From: an uncultured Clostridia bacterium
GTDB taxonomy: Bacteria > Bacillota > Clostridia > Oscillospirales > Oscillospiraceae
Reading direction: 5' to 3'
Assembly: GCA_945875335.1 (NCBI GenBank)
Contig: CAMCKD010000001.1
Location: 62,001 to 126,000 of the forward strand
DNA length: 64,000 nucleotides
Shown here: positions 50,426-60,372 of the stretch, piece by piece
Numbering within the stretch: position 1 is the first letter of the stretch
Layout: every line of letters begins with the position of its first letter
Made by a program: the position numbers and the translations under genes
Notes under the pieces: model-generated
Told to the model about the DNA's origin: nothing
Databases searched by the model: none
What the model saw: the letters and a program-made list of their open reading frames with translations, nothing else

Positions 50426-51521
50426 CGTCGAAGTCATCAGCGCTGACCGCTACAGGACGCTCTGCCGCCTTGACAGGAGCCTTGGGAGCGCCGCCGGAAA
50501 CCTTCCACAGATTCTCCCGCACCTGTGCCTCCACCTGCTGTGCAATCTCGGGATTGGCCAGCAGATAGGCTTTCACGCTGTCCTTGCCCTGGCCGATGCG
50601 CTCTTCGCCCATGCTGAACCAGCTGCCGCTTTTCTGGATGATGTCCATTTGAACGGCCAAATCCACCAGCTCTCCCCATTTGGAAATGCCCTGGCCGTAC
50701 ATGATATCAAACACCGCCTCCCGGAACGGAGGAGCAACCTTATTCTTGACCACCTTCACCCGGGTCTTGTTGCCCACCACATTGCCGTCCTCCTTGATGG
50801 CCTCCACACGGCGCACATCCAAACGGACAGAGGCATAGAACTTCAGGGCATTGCCGCCGGTGGTGGTCTCCGGGTTGCCGTACATCACGCCGATTTTCAT
50901 ACGCAGCTGGTTGATGAAGATGACCACGCAGTTTGTTTTGGAGATGGTGCCTGCCAGCTTCCGCAGCGCCTGGGACATGAGTCTGGCCTGCAGACCCACG
51001 AAGGTATCGCCCATCTCGCCTTCAATCTCCTGTTTGGGCACCAGAGCCGCCACGGAGTCCACGACCACCGCGTCCACCGCGCCGGAACGAACCAAGGCAT
51101 CGGTGATTTCCAGAGCCTGCTCACCCGTATCCGGCTGGGAGACCAGCAGATTATCGGTATCCACGCCCAGTGCAGCGGCGTAAACAGGGTCAAGGGCATG
51201 TTCCGCGTCCACAAAAGCAACCTCTCCACCCCGCTTCTGGGCCTCAGCCAGAATGTGCAGGGCCAGCGTGGTTTTGCCGGAGGATTCAGGGCCGTAAATC
51301 TCAATGATTCTTCCCTTGGGCACTCCGCCGATGCCCAGGGCAGCGTCCAGGGCCAGGGAGCCGGTGGGAATCGCCTCCACATTCATCTCGGGCCGGTCAC
51401 CCAAGCGCATGACAGTTCCCTTGCCAAAGCTCTTGTCGATCTGTGCCAGAGCAGTCTGCAATGCCTTTTTCTTATCGGCGGCGGGGGTGGGGGTTTCATA
51501 AGTGGTCTTTTTCGTTGCCAT
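50415..51521 (-). CDS. recA: Recombinase RecA
   Basis: 368-residue RecA. Walker [10 protein letters not shown] at about residues 75-83, the DNA-binding loop region ([15 protein letters not shown]) and acidic C-terminal tail DDFDDED are present. ATG 51521 has AAAGGAA upstream. No LexA-box-like sequence was recognised in the four bases separating it from prmC, so SOS control, if any, lies further upstream. Confidence 0.99.
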   Translation of the reverse strand: MATKKTTYETPTPAADKKKALQTALAQIDKSFGKGTVMRLGDRPEMNVEAIPTGSLALDAALGIGGVPKGRIIEIYGPESSGKTTLALHILAEAQKRGGEVAFVDAEHALDPVYAAALGVDTDNLLVSQPDTGEQALEITDALVRSGAVDAVVVDSVAALVPKQEIEGEMGDTFVGLQARLMSQALRKLAGTISKTNCVVIFINQLRMKIGVMYGNPETTTGGNALKFYASVRLDVRRVEAIKEDGNVVGNKTRVKVVKNKVAPPFREAVFDIMYGQGISKWGELVDLAVQMDIIQKSGSWFSMGEERIGQGKDSVKAYLLANPEIAQQVEAQVRENLWKVSGGAPKAPVKAAERPVAVSADDFDDED

Positions 51522-51524
51522 AAT

Positions 51525-52394
51525 TTATATTCCTTTCCCGCTGTACTGGGCCAGCACAGCTCGTTCTCTGTCGTTATAATCCCGTTTCCGTTCAATGACG
51601 GTATAGTCCTTCTCTTCCAGCAGACGGCACACCGCATCTGCCATGTTCATGCCAAACTCAAAGCAGACAAATCCGCCGGGCTTTAGGATGGCGGTATAGT
51701 GCTCCAAAATGGAACGGTAGAAATCCAGCCCGTCCTCTCCGCCAAACAGCGCCAGGTGAGGCTCGAAATCATTCACGCTTTTGGGAAGCTGCTTCATCTC
51801 CTCCCCGGTGATATAGGGCGGGTTGGAGACGATCATATCAAATTTTCCCAAGAAGCCCGGGGCAGCCTGCCTGGCATCCACCTGGAAGGTGCTCACCCGT
51901 CCGCCCAGCTTGTTCCTGGCAATGTTCTTCTTTGCCACTGCCAAGGCCTCCTTGGAGATATCCGCCAGGGTCACTCTGGCATCCTTCACCCGGCTTGCAA
52001 TGGCAAGGCCGATGCAGCCGGAGCCGCAGCACAGGTCGAGAATTCTCGGGTCCTTATCCAGGAAAAGCCCTTTGTTGATGGCAAGCTCTGTCACAGCACA
52101 GGTATCGTCCCGGGGAATGAGCACATCCGGGCTCACATAAAGGGGCAGACCATAGAACTCCCACTCCCCCAGCACATAGGCCAGGGGCTCCTCCTTCAAA
52201 AGCCGCTCCACCCCGTCATAGACCCTGGCGGCAACCCCTCTGTCCGCAGGGCTGTCGATCTGGCCAAGAAGCTGTTCAGGAGTCTTGCCGGAGAAGGTGC
52301 AGATCAAATCCCTGGCAATCATCCCGGCGGTTTGCTGATCTTCCATATGGGAGAGGGCGGTTCGGGCAGCCAGGTATAGTTCCCGATTGGTCAT
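51525..52394 (-). CDS. prmC: Release factor glutamine methyltransferase PrmC
   Basis: 289-residue S-adenosylmethionine enzyme that methylates the GGQ glutamine of peptide release factors. SAM-binding LDLCCGSGCIGLAIA at about residue 117 and the catalytic NPPY in VSNPPYITGEE are present. The start overlaps the DUF1385 stop codon. prfA is not adjacent here. Confidence 0.95.
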   Translation of the reverse strand: MTNRELYLAARTALSHMEDQQTAGMIARDLICTFSGKTPEQLLGQIDSPADRGVAARVYDGVERLLKEEPLAYVLGEWEFYGLPLYVSPDVLIPRDDTCAVTELAINKGLFLDKDPRILDLCCGSGCIGLAIASRVKDARVTLADISKEALAVAKKNIARNKLGGRVSTFQVDARQAAPGFLGKFDMIVSNPPYITGEEMKQLPKSVNDFEPHLALFGGEDGLDFYRSILEHYTAILKPGGFVCFEFGMNMADAVCRLLEEKDYTVIERKRDYNDRERAVLAQYSGKGI

Positions 52395-53395
52395 TACCAG
52401 AGGTCACTCCCTTCCTTTTCAGGAAGGACAGCGGTTACGGCGGCAATGCCCACCTCGATCATGCTGTCGTCCGGCTCATTGGTGGTGAAATGCTGCATCC
52501 ACATCCCCGGAGCGGTGATGGCCTGGGTGAACCAGTTGTCATGTCTGCCCGCCCAACGGTTGATTTCATAGGTGATGCCAACCACCACAGGCAATAGCAG
52601 CAGCTTAAAGGCAATCATGATCACCCGGTACAGGGCGCTGCCCCGCATTGCTTCCAGGGCGGGAACCAGGGAAAGCAGCGCAGAGGACGCCACAGAGAAA
52701 ACCAGAATGGAAATCACCATCACCACCAGCAGGAAGCTGGTGCCGCAGCGAGGATGCAGCCGGGTCTGGGCCCGGACGTTCTCCACCGTCAGAGGAAGTC
52801 CCGCCTCATAGCAGCGGATGGTTTTATGCTCCGCGCCATGATAGGAAAACACCCGGCGCATATCCTTCATTCTGGAAATGAGAATCATATAGGCCAGGAA
52901 AATCGCCATACGGATGACGCCTTCCACCAGGTTCAGGGTCAGGGTATTGTGAATCAGGCCATCCATAAAGCCAGAGATGACCATGGGCAGCAGGAAGAAC
53001 AAAACAACGGAAAGGCCCACGCCCAGCACCATGGCGATGCCCACAACCACCTTTTGGAAGGTCTCGCTGCTCAGCTTTTTTTCCAGCCACAAATCCAGCT
53101 TGGAGGGCTCCTCCTGCATTTCCTCCGGGGCTAAATCCGCAGAGCGCATCAGGGCCTTGATGCCCACAACCTGGGAATCAAAGAAATTGAAAATACCCCG
53201 GATAAAGGGCCAGGTTTTTATGGATTTCGCAGGCCGAATCTTTCTGGGATGCACCTCGGTCTGCAGTCCCTTGGGGGTGCGGACAACGATGGCATCCTTC
53301 TCCGGGCCGCGCATCATGATCCCCTCAATCAGAGCCTGTCCGCCGATCATGGTTTTGAATTTTTCCTTTGCAGGCGCGTTATTTTTATTGGCCAT
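52394..53395 (-). CDS. DUF1385 (YqhQ-like) membrane protein
   Basis: 333-residue DUF1385 protein with the family opening GGQALIEGIMMRGP at about residues 18-31 and the segment SYHGAEHKTIRCYE, which holds conserved His and Cys that may bind metal, plus several membrane spans. Function unknown; in Firmicutes it regularly neighbours prmC. ATG 53395 has GAAAGGA upstream. Confidence 0.9.
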   Translation of the reverse strand: MANKNNAPAKEKFKTMIGGQALIEGIMMRGPEKDAIVVRTPKGLQTEVHPRKIRPAKSIKTWPFIRGIFNFFDSQVVGIKALMRSADLAPEEMQEEPSKLDLWLEKKLSSETFQKVVVGIAMVLGVGLSVVLFFLLPMVISGFMDGLIHNTLTLNLVEGVIRMAIFLAYMILISRMKDMRRVFSYHGAEHKTIRCYEAGLPLTVENVRAQTRLHPRCGTSFLLVVMVISILVFSVASSALLSLVPALEAMRGSALYRVIMIAFKLLLLPVVVGITYEINRWAGRHDNWFTQAITAPGMWMQHFTTNEPDDSMIEVGIAAVTAVLPEKEGSDLW

Positions 53396-53408
53396 AATAA
53401 TCCTTTCT

Positions 53409-54830
53409 CTATTGGGTGACCGGCAGCGCAATGGTGACCAAGGTGCCTCCGCCCGGTGCGTTTTCCAGGGTCAGCTTGCCGTTGTGGAGCTCCATGATTT
53501 CCTCGCAGACAGCCAGACCGATGCCGGTGCCTCTGGCTTTGGAGCTGCCCTTGTAGAATTTCTTTTTGACCAGACCCAGCTCATCCTCCGGGATGCCGGG
53601 GCCGTGGTCACGGATGCGAACCACCACCTGGTCATCCTCATGTGAAATGCTGGCCTCGATTCGTTTTCCGTCTCTGCCGTGCTTGGCAGCGTTATCCAGC
53701 ACATTCAGGAACACCTGCCGCAGCCGTTTGCCGTCACAGGGAATGTCGGGAATGTCCGAGTCGTTTTCAAGGTATTCCAGCGTGATCCCATCCTGGGCCA
53801 GGCGGCTGCTGTACATATACACCGTGTCCTCAAACACGCTGCGGATATCCGTGGTCTCCACCGTCAGGGTCATTCTGCCGTCCTGCATTCTGGTGAAGTC
53901 CAGCAGCTCCATTACCATTTCCGTCAGCCGCTTGGCTTCGCTGGAAATGATTTTCATGCCCTGTCGGGTTTCATCATCCATGTTGTCGTCAGCCAGCAGT
54001 GTCTCGCTCCAACCGTTGATGACCGTCAGTGGGGTGCGCAGCTCGTGGGAAAGCTGGGAGATAAACTCGGACTGCATCTTCTCGTTCTGGCTGATTTTGC
54101 TGGAAAGCTCGTTGATGGTATCCGCCAGTTCCCGGATTTCGTCATCATACCGGGTTTGAATCTGGACGCCATAGCTGCCATTGGCAATCCGTTTTGCCTT
54201 CTCGGTGATTTCTGCCACGGGCACCATGATGGAGCGCATAAAGTAGCTGCCGCTGAGCAGCACCACCAGCAGGAATACCAGCAGGGTCAGGCAGGAAATG
54301 ATGGCCACATAAAAAATCTGGCGGTCTACAATGCCCAAGGAGGTGACAAAACGGAACACGCCCACCACCTCTCCGCTGCTGAAAATCAAGGGGCTGGAAA
54401 TGGCCATGATGTGCTCCTGGGTGATGGGATCGGTTCCCACAAAGATCTCGCAGCCCCGGGAGCTCAGGGCCTGGGCAATCTCCGATGTCACTGGGGATTC
54501 ATTGCCCCATAGGCCATAGGAGGTTGCAACCAATTCACCGTTCCTGTCAATGAATTGAAGCTCAATCATGTCCTTTGCCTCATAGGTACGGGCATAGGTG
54601 ATGCAGGCCTGGTAATACTCCGAGTAATCCTGATGGGAATTGCCCGAAAAGAAATCCGTGGAGGACTGGGCCCTGCGCTTCAAATCCGCCTGCATATTGG
54701 AATAGTAATAGGCGGCATAGGAGGCCGTTACCGCAGCCACACACACCAGGCCCAAGGCGAGAATCACGCCCACGGTATTGGCCATCCACCTTCTTCGAAG
54801 TCCGCGCTGTTTTCTTTTCTTTCTCTCCAT
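53409..54830 (-). CDS. Membrane sensor histidine kinase
   Basis: 473-residue kinase. Two membrane spans (about 15-35 and 173-197) enclose an extracytoplasmic sensor of about 135 residues. HAMP domain follows, then HisKA with the phospho-His in SQLSHELRTPLTVINGW and HATPase with NVLDNAAKHG, DHGPGIPEDE and GTGIGLAV. Overall layout resembles PhoR/ResE-type kinases. Seven bases after the response regulator gene, in an operon with a propeller-like lipoprotein that may supply the signal. Confidence 0.94.
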   Translation of the reverse strand: MERKKRKQRGLRRRWMANTVGVILALGLVCVAAVTASYAAYYYSNMQADLKRRAQSSTDFFSGNSHQDYSEYYQACITYARTYEAKDMIELQFIDRNGELVATSYGLWGNESPVTSEIAQALSSRGCEIFVGTDPITQEHIMAISSPLIFSSGEVVGVFRFVTSLGIVDRQIFYVAIISCLTLLVFLLVVLLSGSYFMRSIMVPVAEITEKAKRIANGSYGVQIQTRYDDEIRELADTINELSSKISQNEKMQSEFISQLSHELRTPLTVINGWSETLLADDNMDDETRQGMKIISSEAKRLTEMVMELLDFTRMQDGRMTLTVETTDIRSVFEDTVYMYSSRLAQDGITLEYLENDSDIPDIPCDGKRLRQVFLNVLDNAAKHGRDGKRIEASISHEDDQVVVRIRDHGPGIPEDELGLVKKKFYKGSSKARGTGIGLAVCEEIMELHNGKLTLENAPGGGTLVTIALPVTQ

Positions 54831-54836
54831 GCAGTC

Positions 54837-55523
54837 TTAGGCGCCCCATTTATAGCCAAGGCCCCATACCGTGGTGATGTAGGTGGGATTGGCGGTATCG
54901 TCCTCAATTTTGATTCTCAGGCGGCGGATGTTCACGTCCACGATTTTCAGCTCGCCTTCATAGTCCCGTCCCCACACGGCGGCCAGGATATCCTCCCGGG
55001 AAAGGGCGCGGCCGGGATTCTGCATAAAAAGCTTCAGAATGGCATATTCCACCTGGGTCAGACGGATTCTATTGCCGTTCTTTTCCAGGGTGTGATTTCT
55101 GGTGTTCATCACAAAGGGCCCTTGGGTCAGAAGCTCGGTGCTGACCACGCTGTCGCCTCCAATCCGGCGGAACAGTGCGTCGATTCTGGCGGTCAGCTCT
55201 GCAGGAGAAAAGGGCTTGGTCACATAGTCATCCGCGCCGGTCATCAGGCCGGTGACCTTGTCCATCTCCTGGGTTCTGGCGGTAAGCATGATGATCCCAA
55301 TCTGCTTGCTGGTGGCGCGAATCCGGCGGCACACCTCAAAACCGTCCATGTCCGGCAGCATGATGTCCAGGATTGCGACACCGATGTCGGGATTTTCAGC
55401 CAGCTTGTCCAGGGCCTCCTGGCCGGTTCCGGCTTCGATGGCATCGTAGCCGGCCCGCTTGAGATTGATGACCACAAAGCTTCGGATGTTCACTTCATCT
55501 TCCAGTATCAAAACTTTTTTCAT
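54837..55523 (-). CDS. OmpR-family response regulator
   Basis: 228-residue regulator: receiver domain with the phospho-acceptor Asp in ILDIMLPDMDGFEV (about residue 53) and the winged-helix C-terminal DNA-binding domain ending in YITTVWGLGYKWGA. Partner of the adjacent kinase. Targets unknown; promoter autoregulation plausible but not seen. Confidence 0.95.
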   Translation of the reverse strand: MKKVLILEDEVNIRSFVVINLKRAGYDAIEAGTGQEALDKLAENPDIGVAILDIMLPDMDGFEVCRRIRATSKQIGIIMLTARTQEMDKVTGLMTGADDYVTKPFSPAELTARIDALFRRIGGDSVVSTELLTQGPFVMNTRNHTLEKNGNRIRLTQVEYAILKLFMQNPGRALSREDILAAVWGRDYEGELKIVDVNIRRLRIKIEDDTANPTYITTVWGLGYKWGA

Positions 55524-55533
55524 AATCCACCTC

Positions 55534-56841
55534 TTATGGTTCTGTCGTTTTCCAATCCTGGCGAATCAAATGGAAATTCGTTCGCAGGTAATTTTCGGTC
55601 ATTCCATAGATGGCCGACCCGGACTCCAATTTGGCAGCATACACCACATCCTCGCCCCGGTACAGGGGGAAGCGGTTCTGCGCGGAGGCCTGCACATCCC
55701 TGTCCTTCCCCATCAGGGAAAAGACGGTAAAGACCGGAACTGCCGTGCCGTAGCTGTTGTTCCACATGTAGAAGGTATAGACATTTCCGTTCTTCTCCGC
55801 GGCAAACCGGTCGATCCATTCGCTGTCCAGCTCGATGTACCAGCCGTCCTCAAAATTGTGGAAGGTATAGAGCTTGTTGGTTTCCCGGCCCTCCAGGTCG
55901 ATGGTGAACCAACGGATCAGGTTCTGCTCCGTGGTGTTATACATCATACTCAGCAGACTGGGCAATTCCAAAACACCGTCGTTGTTCAAATCCTCGGCAT
56001 ACACAAAATAATTTCGCAGGGTCTGCATGCTGGTGCCCAGATCGCTGGACTGAGAAATATTGGAGAACACGCCCTCCCGCAGCGCAAAAATATCGGTGAT
56101 GACCGCGTTTTCGTTGCAGGCGCTGGCAATATACACGGCGGGCTCCCCACTGGAAAGCTTGTTCACCGCAATCCGGCGGATGTGCTCCGGGGCCACCGAG
56201 AGCTTGGCTTCCACGGAGCCCACCACATTTCCATCGCTGTAGCTGTAGAGCCGCACGGTTCCGTTGGCCGCCTCCGCTTCTCCGTTCTGAATCACCATGA
56301 GCTCACTGCGGTTGTCCCCATCCAGATCGCAGACCACAAATTTGAGATAGATCATGCTTTTGATTTTCTCTGTCTGACCAGAGGAGAAGGAATAGAGAGA
56401 AACGGTTCGATTCACCTTTTCATTCAGCTGGGTGCCCACGATCAGCTCACAGCCCGGCTTGCCGTCAATATCGGCATACTGAATCTGCTCAAAGGAGGAA
56501 CCCTTGCAGTTGATGGTCTCCCAAAGCTCATAGTTTTCATCTGTCAGCTGATTGAACAGCAGGATTTGAAGGGAGTCGTCCTGCAGCACCTTGGAAAATA
56601 CCAGGTATTCCTCCTTCCCGTCCCCATCCAAGTCAGCCGTTTGGACGGATTCCTGATTGGCGCCGGAGACAGGGGCTGCATAGACCTTCCCTGTCATGGA
56701 GGACTCGATGGCTGCCCGGAGATTGTTATTTCGTTCCGATCTGCGGGGCAGGCTGTACATTTGGTCAATGGTTCTCGCCCCACAGCCTGTCAGCAGCGTC
56801 AGCAAAAAAACACAGATAGGAAGCAGTATTCTTTTTTTCAA
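55534..56841 (-). CDS. Lipoprotein with VCBS/FG-GAP-like repeats
   Basis: 435-residue lipoprotein. A signal peptide ends at the lipobox LLTGCG (Cys at about residue 20). At least four repeats carry an Asp-rich loop: ADLDGDGKEEYLVFS, ADIDGKPGCELIVG, CDLDGDNRSELMVI and EDLNNDGVLELPSL, typical of calcium-binding beta-propeller blades. It is the first gene of an operon with a response regulator and sensor kinase (11- and 7-base gaps), so it may be an accessory sensor for the kinase. Ligand unknown. Confidence 0.85.
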   Translation of the reverse strand: MKKRILLPICVFLLTLLTGCGARTIDQMYSLPRRSERNNNLRAAIESSMTGKVYAAPVSGANQESVQTADLDGDGKEEYLVFSKVLQDDSLQILLFNQLTDENYELWETINCKGSSFEQIQYADIDGKPGCELIVGTQLNEKVNRTVSLYSFSSGQTEKIKSMIYLKFVVCDLDGDNRSELMVIQNGEAEAANGTVRLYSYSDGNVVGSVEAKLSVAPEHIRRIAVNKLSSGEPAVYIASACNENAVITDIFALREGVFSNISQSSDLGTSMQTLRNYFVYAEDLNNDGVLELPSLLSMMYNTTEQNLIRWFTIDLEGRETNKLYTFHNFEDGWYIELDSEWIDRFAAEKNGNVYTFYMWNNSYGTAVPVFTVFSLMGKDRDVQASAQNRFPLYRGEDVVYAAKLESGSAIYGMTENYLRTNFHLIRQDWKTTEP

Positions 56842-56895
56842 ATGACCAGCTCCTTCCGACAGAGTATTATATCACATTTTCTCGAAAAAGAAAAG

Positions 56896-59800
56896 CTATT
56901 TTAACACAACATTTCCCTGGCCCAACACATTTTTTAGTTCTGTCAGCATGGATTGGCGCAAATCGCATCGGGTTCCCCTGCGGGCTCTGGTATCCGCGAA
57001 AAAGAGCACTGCCGGCTGCTCCCCGGGGAACATATTCAAAATAGCGCGAATCTTGCGGTAAACCGGGGCATCCTCCGTAGGAAGCCGCAGATACAGCGTG
57101 CCCTCCAGCTTATTTGCAAACTGGGAGCTTTGGGGGATGAACTGCTCCATCACCTGGCGTCGGTCAGGGTCGGAAAAGTCGGAGATGGGGCGAACCCGAT
57201 TGACGATGATCTGGGGCTCCTTGTCCTCCCGCAGGGAGAGCTTCCCCACCACCACCACGGCCTCGTTCTCCCGCAGGTATCCGCCGTGCTCATTCAGGGC
57301 ATTGGAAAATACGATCAGTTCGATGGAGGCGGTATCGTCCTCCAAGGTAACATAGGCCATCATGGTATTGTTCCGGGTCATTTTTGTTTTGACGGTCTGG
57401 ACGATGCCCGCGATGCTGACAATCTGCTCATCCTGGAAGGGACAATCCTCCCCGGTCAGCCGAGAAATGGGCACCACACTGGTATTCTTCAAAAAAGAGC
57501 GGTAGTCGTCCATGGGATGCCCGGAAAGATAGATGCCGGTGGTCTCCTTTTCCATGGCCATCAGCTTTCCCCGGGGCAGCTCCTCTTTATGAGGAATGGC
57601 AATGCTGGCCGCAGCTTCCTCCTCCGTCAGCATGGAAAACAGGCCCAGCTGACCTTCCAGGTTTTTCTTTCTGGAAGAGGAAACGCTGTCCATCATGGAC
57701 TCATAAACCGCCAGAAGCTCACTGCGATGGTAGCCAAAGCAGTCCATGGCACCGCACTTGATGAAGTTCTCCACCGCCCGCTTGTTCAGCTCCCCCTCGC
57801 CCATCCGCTCCAGGAATTCTTCCAGCGTTTTGAAGGGGCCGCCCTGGCTTCGTTTGGCAACCATGGAGCGAATCAGTCCATGGCCGACGTTCTTCACCGC
57901 ACCCAGACCAAAGCGGATGGAATCCCCCTCCACCGTGAAATGGTCGTCCGAATGGTTGATGTCCGGCGGCAGGGTGGCAATGCCGATCTCCTTGCATTCC
58001 GCGATGTAGCCGGAAATCTTCTCTGCGGAATCCAAAACGGAGGTCATCAATGCCGCCATATACTGCCGGGGGTAATGACACTTCAAATAGGCTGTCTGAT
58101 AGGCCACAACGGCATAGCACACCGCATGAGCTTTGTTAAAGGCATAGTTTGCAAAATCCACGATCTCGTCATAGATGGATTGGGCAACCTCCTCCGGCAC
58201 CCCATGGCCGATGCAGCCGGTGATGTTCTGCTTCGGGTCACCGTAGACAAAAATCTTCCGCTCTTCCTCAATCACCTTCATCTTCTTTTTGGAGATGGCA
58301 CGGCGAATATTGTCCGCCTGGCCCATGGTATAGCCGCCCAGGCTGCGGAAAATCTCAATCACCTGCTCCTGATAGACAATGCAGCCATAGGTGACCTTCA
58401 AAATCGGTTCCAGAAGAGGTGTTTTGTAGGTCACCTTTCTGGAATCCAGCTTGTTGGCAATAAAGGTCGGAATGGAGTCCATGGGGCCTGGGCGGTACAG
58501 TGCCACAATGGCCGTAATGTCCTCGATGGAGCTGGCCTTCATATTCACGCAGACACTGGTCATACCGGCGGATTCCAACTGGAAAACGCCCTGGGTCTTC
58601 CCCTCCGCCAGCATGGCAAAGGTCTCGGGGTCATCGTCGGGTATCTTATCCATAGCGAAATCGGGAACCAGCTTTCTGATTTCCTCCTCCGCATCGTGAA
58701 TTACCGTCAGGTTCCGCAGCCCCAGGAAGTCCATTTTCAGCAGCCCCAGCTCCTCAATGGTGGTCATGGTGTACTGGGTGACAATGGTATTATCATTGGT
58801 AGAAAGAGGAACATAGCTGCACACCGGGTCGGCGGTGATCACCACGCCGGCAGCGTGGGTGGAGGTGTTCCTGGGCATTCCCTCCAGGGACATGGCCGTG
58901 TCGATCAGGGTGTGTATCCGTTCCTCATTTTCATACATCTGCTTCAGCTTGGGGACGGTATTCAGCGCATCTTGCAGGGTGATGTGGGGCGTGGCGGGGA
59001 CAAGCTTGGCCACCACATCCGTTTCCGCAAAGCTGAAATTCAGTGCCCGGCCCACATCCCGGATGGCGCCTCTTGCCGCCATGGTGCCGAAGGTGGCAAT
59101 CTGGGCCACATGGTCGGAGCCGTATTTCCGGGTGACATATTCAATGACCTCACCCCGGCGCTCCTGGCAGAAATCCGTATCAAAATCCGGCATGCTCACT
59201 CGCTCCGGGTTCAGGAAGCGCTCAAAAATCAGGGCGTATTTCATGGGGTCAACTTCCGTAATGTGCATGCAGTAAGCCACGATGGAGGCCGCACCGGAAC
59301 CTCTGCCCGGGCCCACGGGAATGCCGGACTGCTTGGCATAGTGAATGAAATCCCAGACAATCAGATAGTAGTTCACATAGCCCATCCGGCTGATGACCCC
59401 GATTTCATATTCCAGCCGGTCTTTGTATTCCTGGGGCGGATCGGGGTAGCGTTCCCGGAAGCCGTCCATGCAGAGCTTTCGGAAATATTCCTCATTTGTA
59501 AAACCCTCCGGCACAGGAAAGGAGGGAAGATGGTATTCATGGAACACAAAATCCAGATTGCATTGTTCCGCAACCTTCACCGTGTTCTCAAACGCCTCGT
59601 CGCAGCCGGGGAACAGCGCCCGCAGCTCCTGCTCGCTTTTCAGATAAAAATCATCGGAGGGAAAGCGCATTCGGTTCTGATCGTCCACGGTTTTGCCGGT
59701 CTGGATGCACAGCAGCACATCCTGCATCTTGGCATCCTCCCGGCGCAGATAGTGGGCATCGTTGGTTACCACCAGGGGAAGTCCCGTCTCCCGGGCAATG

Positions 59801-60372
59801 CGGCGAACCCCCTGGTTCACCGCCTGCTGCTGGTCGATCCCGTGATCCTGGAGCTCCAGGTAGAAATTCCCCTCTCCCATGATCTGCGCCATGTTCAGGG
59901 CATATTCCTTGGCGGCAGCAAAGTCATCCTCCATGAGATACTGAGAGACGGCACCCGCAAGACAGGCGGAGAGGGCGATCAGTCCCTCATGGTGCTGCCG
60001 GAGCAAATCAAGGTCAATTCTGGGCTTTCCATAGAAGCCGTGCAGGAAGGCCTCAGAGACCATATAGCAAAGATTTTCGTAGCCCTTCCGATCTTTGCAG
60101 AGAAGCACCAGGTGGTAGGGGTCATTGTCCACCCCGTGAATCCGGTCACTCATCCGCCGCCGGGCCACATATACCTCACAGCCGATGATGGGCTTGATGC
60201 CCGCTGCTTTGGCTGCCTTGTAAAAATCAATACAGCCGTACATGACGCCATGATCGGTGATGGCAATGGCAGTCTGACCCAGCTCCTTCACCCGCTCCAT
60301 CATCCGGTCAATGCGGCAGGCACCGTCCAAAAGGCTGTACTCCGTATGGACATGCAGATGAACAAAACTCAT
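56896..60372 (-). CDS. dnaE: DNA polymerase III alpha subunit DnaE
   Basis: 1158-residue C-family polymerase of the DnaE type. N-terminal PHP domain (HLHVHTEYSLLDGACRID), the palm with catalytic Asp pair in MPDFDTDFC, helix-hairpin-helix and C-terminal OB fold follow in the usual order. No exonuclease insertion, so it is not PolC. In Firmicutes it extends RNA primers, with PolC encoded elsewhere. It overlaps whiA by four bases. Confidence 0.98.
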   Translation of the reverse strand: MSFVHLHVHTEYSLLDGACRIDRMMERVKELGQTAIAITDHGVMYGCIDFYKAAKAAGIKPIIGCEVYVARRRMSDRIHGVDNDPYHLVLLCKDRKGYENLCYMVSEAFLHGFYGKPRIDLDLLRQHHEGLIALSACLAGAVSQYLMEDDFAAAKEYALNMAQIMGEGNFYLELQDHGIDQQQAVNQGVRRIARETGLPLVVTNDAHYLRREDAKMQDVLLCIQTGKTVDDQNRMRFPSDDFYLKSEQELRALFPGCDEAFENTVKVAEQCNLDFVFHEYHLPSFPVPEGFTNEEYFRKLCMDGFRERYPDPPQEYKDRLEYEIGVISRMGYVNYYLIVWDFIHYAKQSGIPVGPGRGSGAASIVAYCMHITEVDPMKYALIFERFLNPERVSMPDFDTDFCQERRGEVIEYVTRKYGSDHVAQIATFGTMAARGAIRDVGRALNFSFAETDVVAKLVPATPHITLQDALNTVPKLKQMYENEERIHTLIDTAMSLEGMPRNTSTHAAGVVITADPVCSYVPLSTNDNTIVTQYTMTTIEELGLLKMDFLGLRNLTVIHDAEEEIRKLVPDFAMDKIPDDDPETFAMLAEGKTQGVFQLESAGMTSVCVNMKASSIEDITAIVALYRPGPMDSIPTFIANKLDSRKVTYKTPLLEPILKVTYGCIVYQEQVIEIFRSLGGYTMGQADNIRRAISKKKMKVIEEERKIFVYGDPKQNITGCIGHGVPEEVAQSIYDEIVDFANYAFNKAHAVCYAVVAYQTAYLKCHYPRQYMAALMTSVLDSAEKISGYIAECKEIGIATLPPDINHSDDHFTVEGDSIRFGLGAVKNVGHGLIRSMVAKRSQGGPFKTLEEFLERMGEGELNKRAVENFIKCGAMDCFGYHRSELLAVYESMMDSVSSSRKKNLEGQLGLFSMLTEEEAAASIAIPHKEELPRGKLMAMEKETTGIYLSGHPMDDYRSFLKNTSVVPISRLTGEDCPFQDEQIVSIAGIVQTVKTKMTRNNTMMAYVTLEDDTASIELIVFSNALNEHGGYLRENEAVVVVGKLSLREDKEPQIIVNRVRPISDFSDPDRRQVMEQFIPQSSQFANKLEGTLYLRLPTEDAPVYRKIRAILNMFPGEQPAVLFFADTRARRGTRCDLRQSMLTELKNVLGQGNVVLK

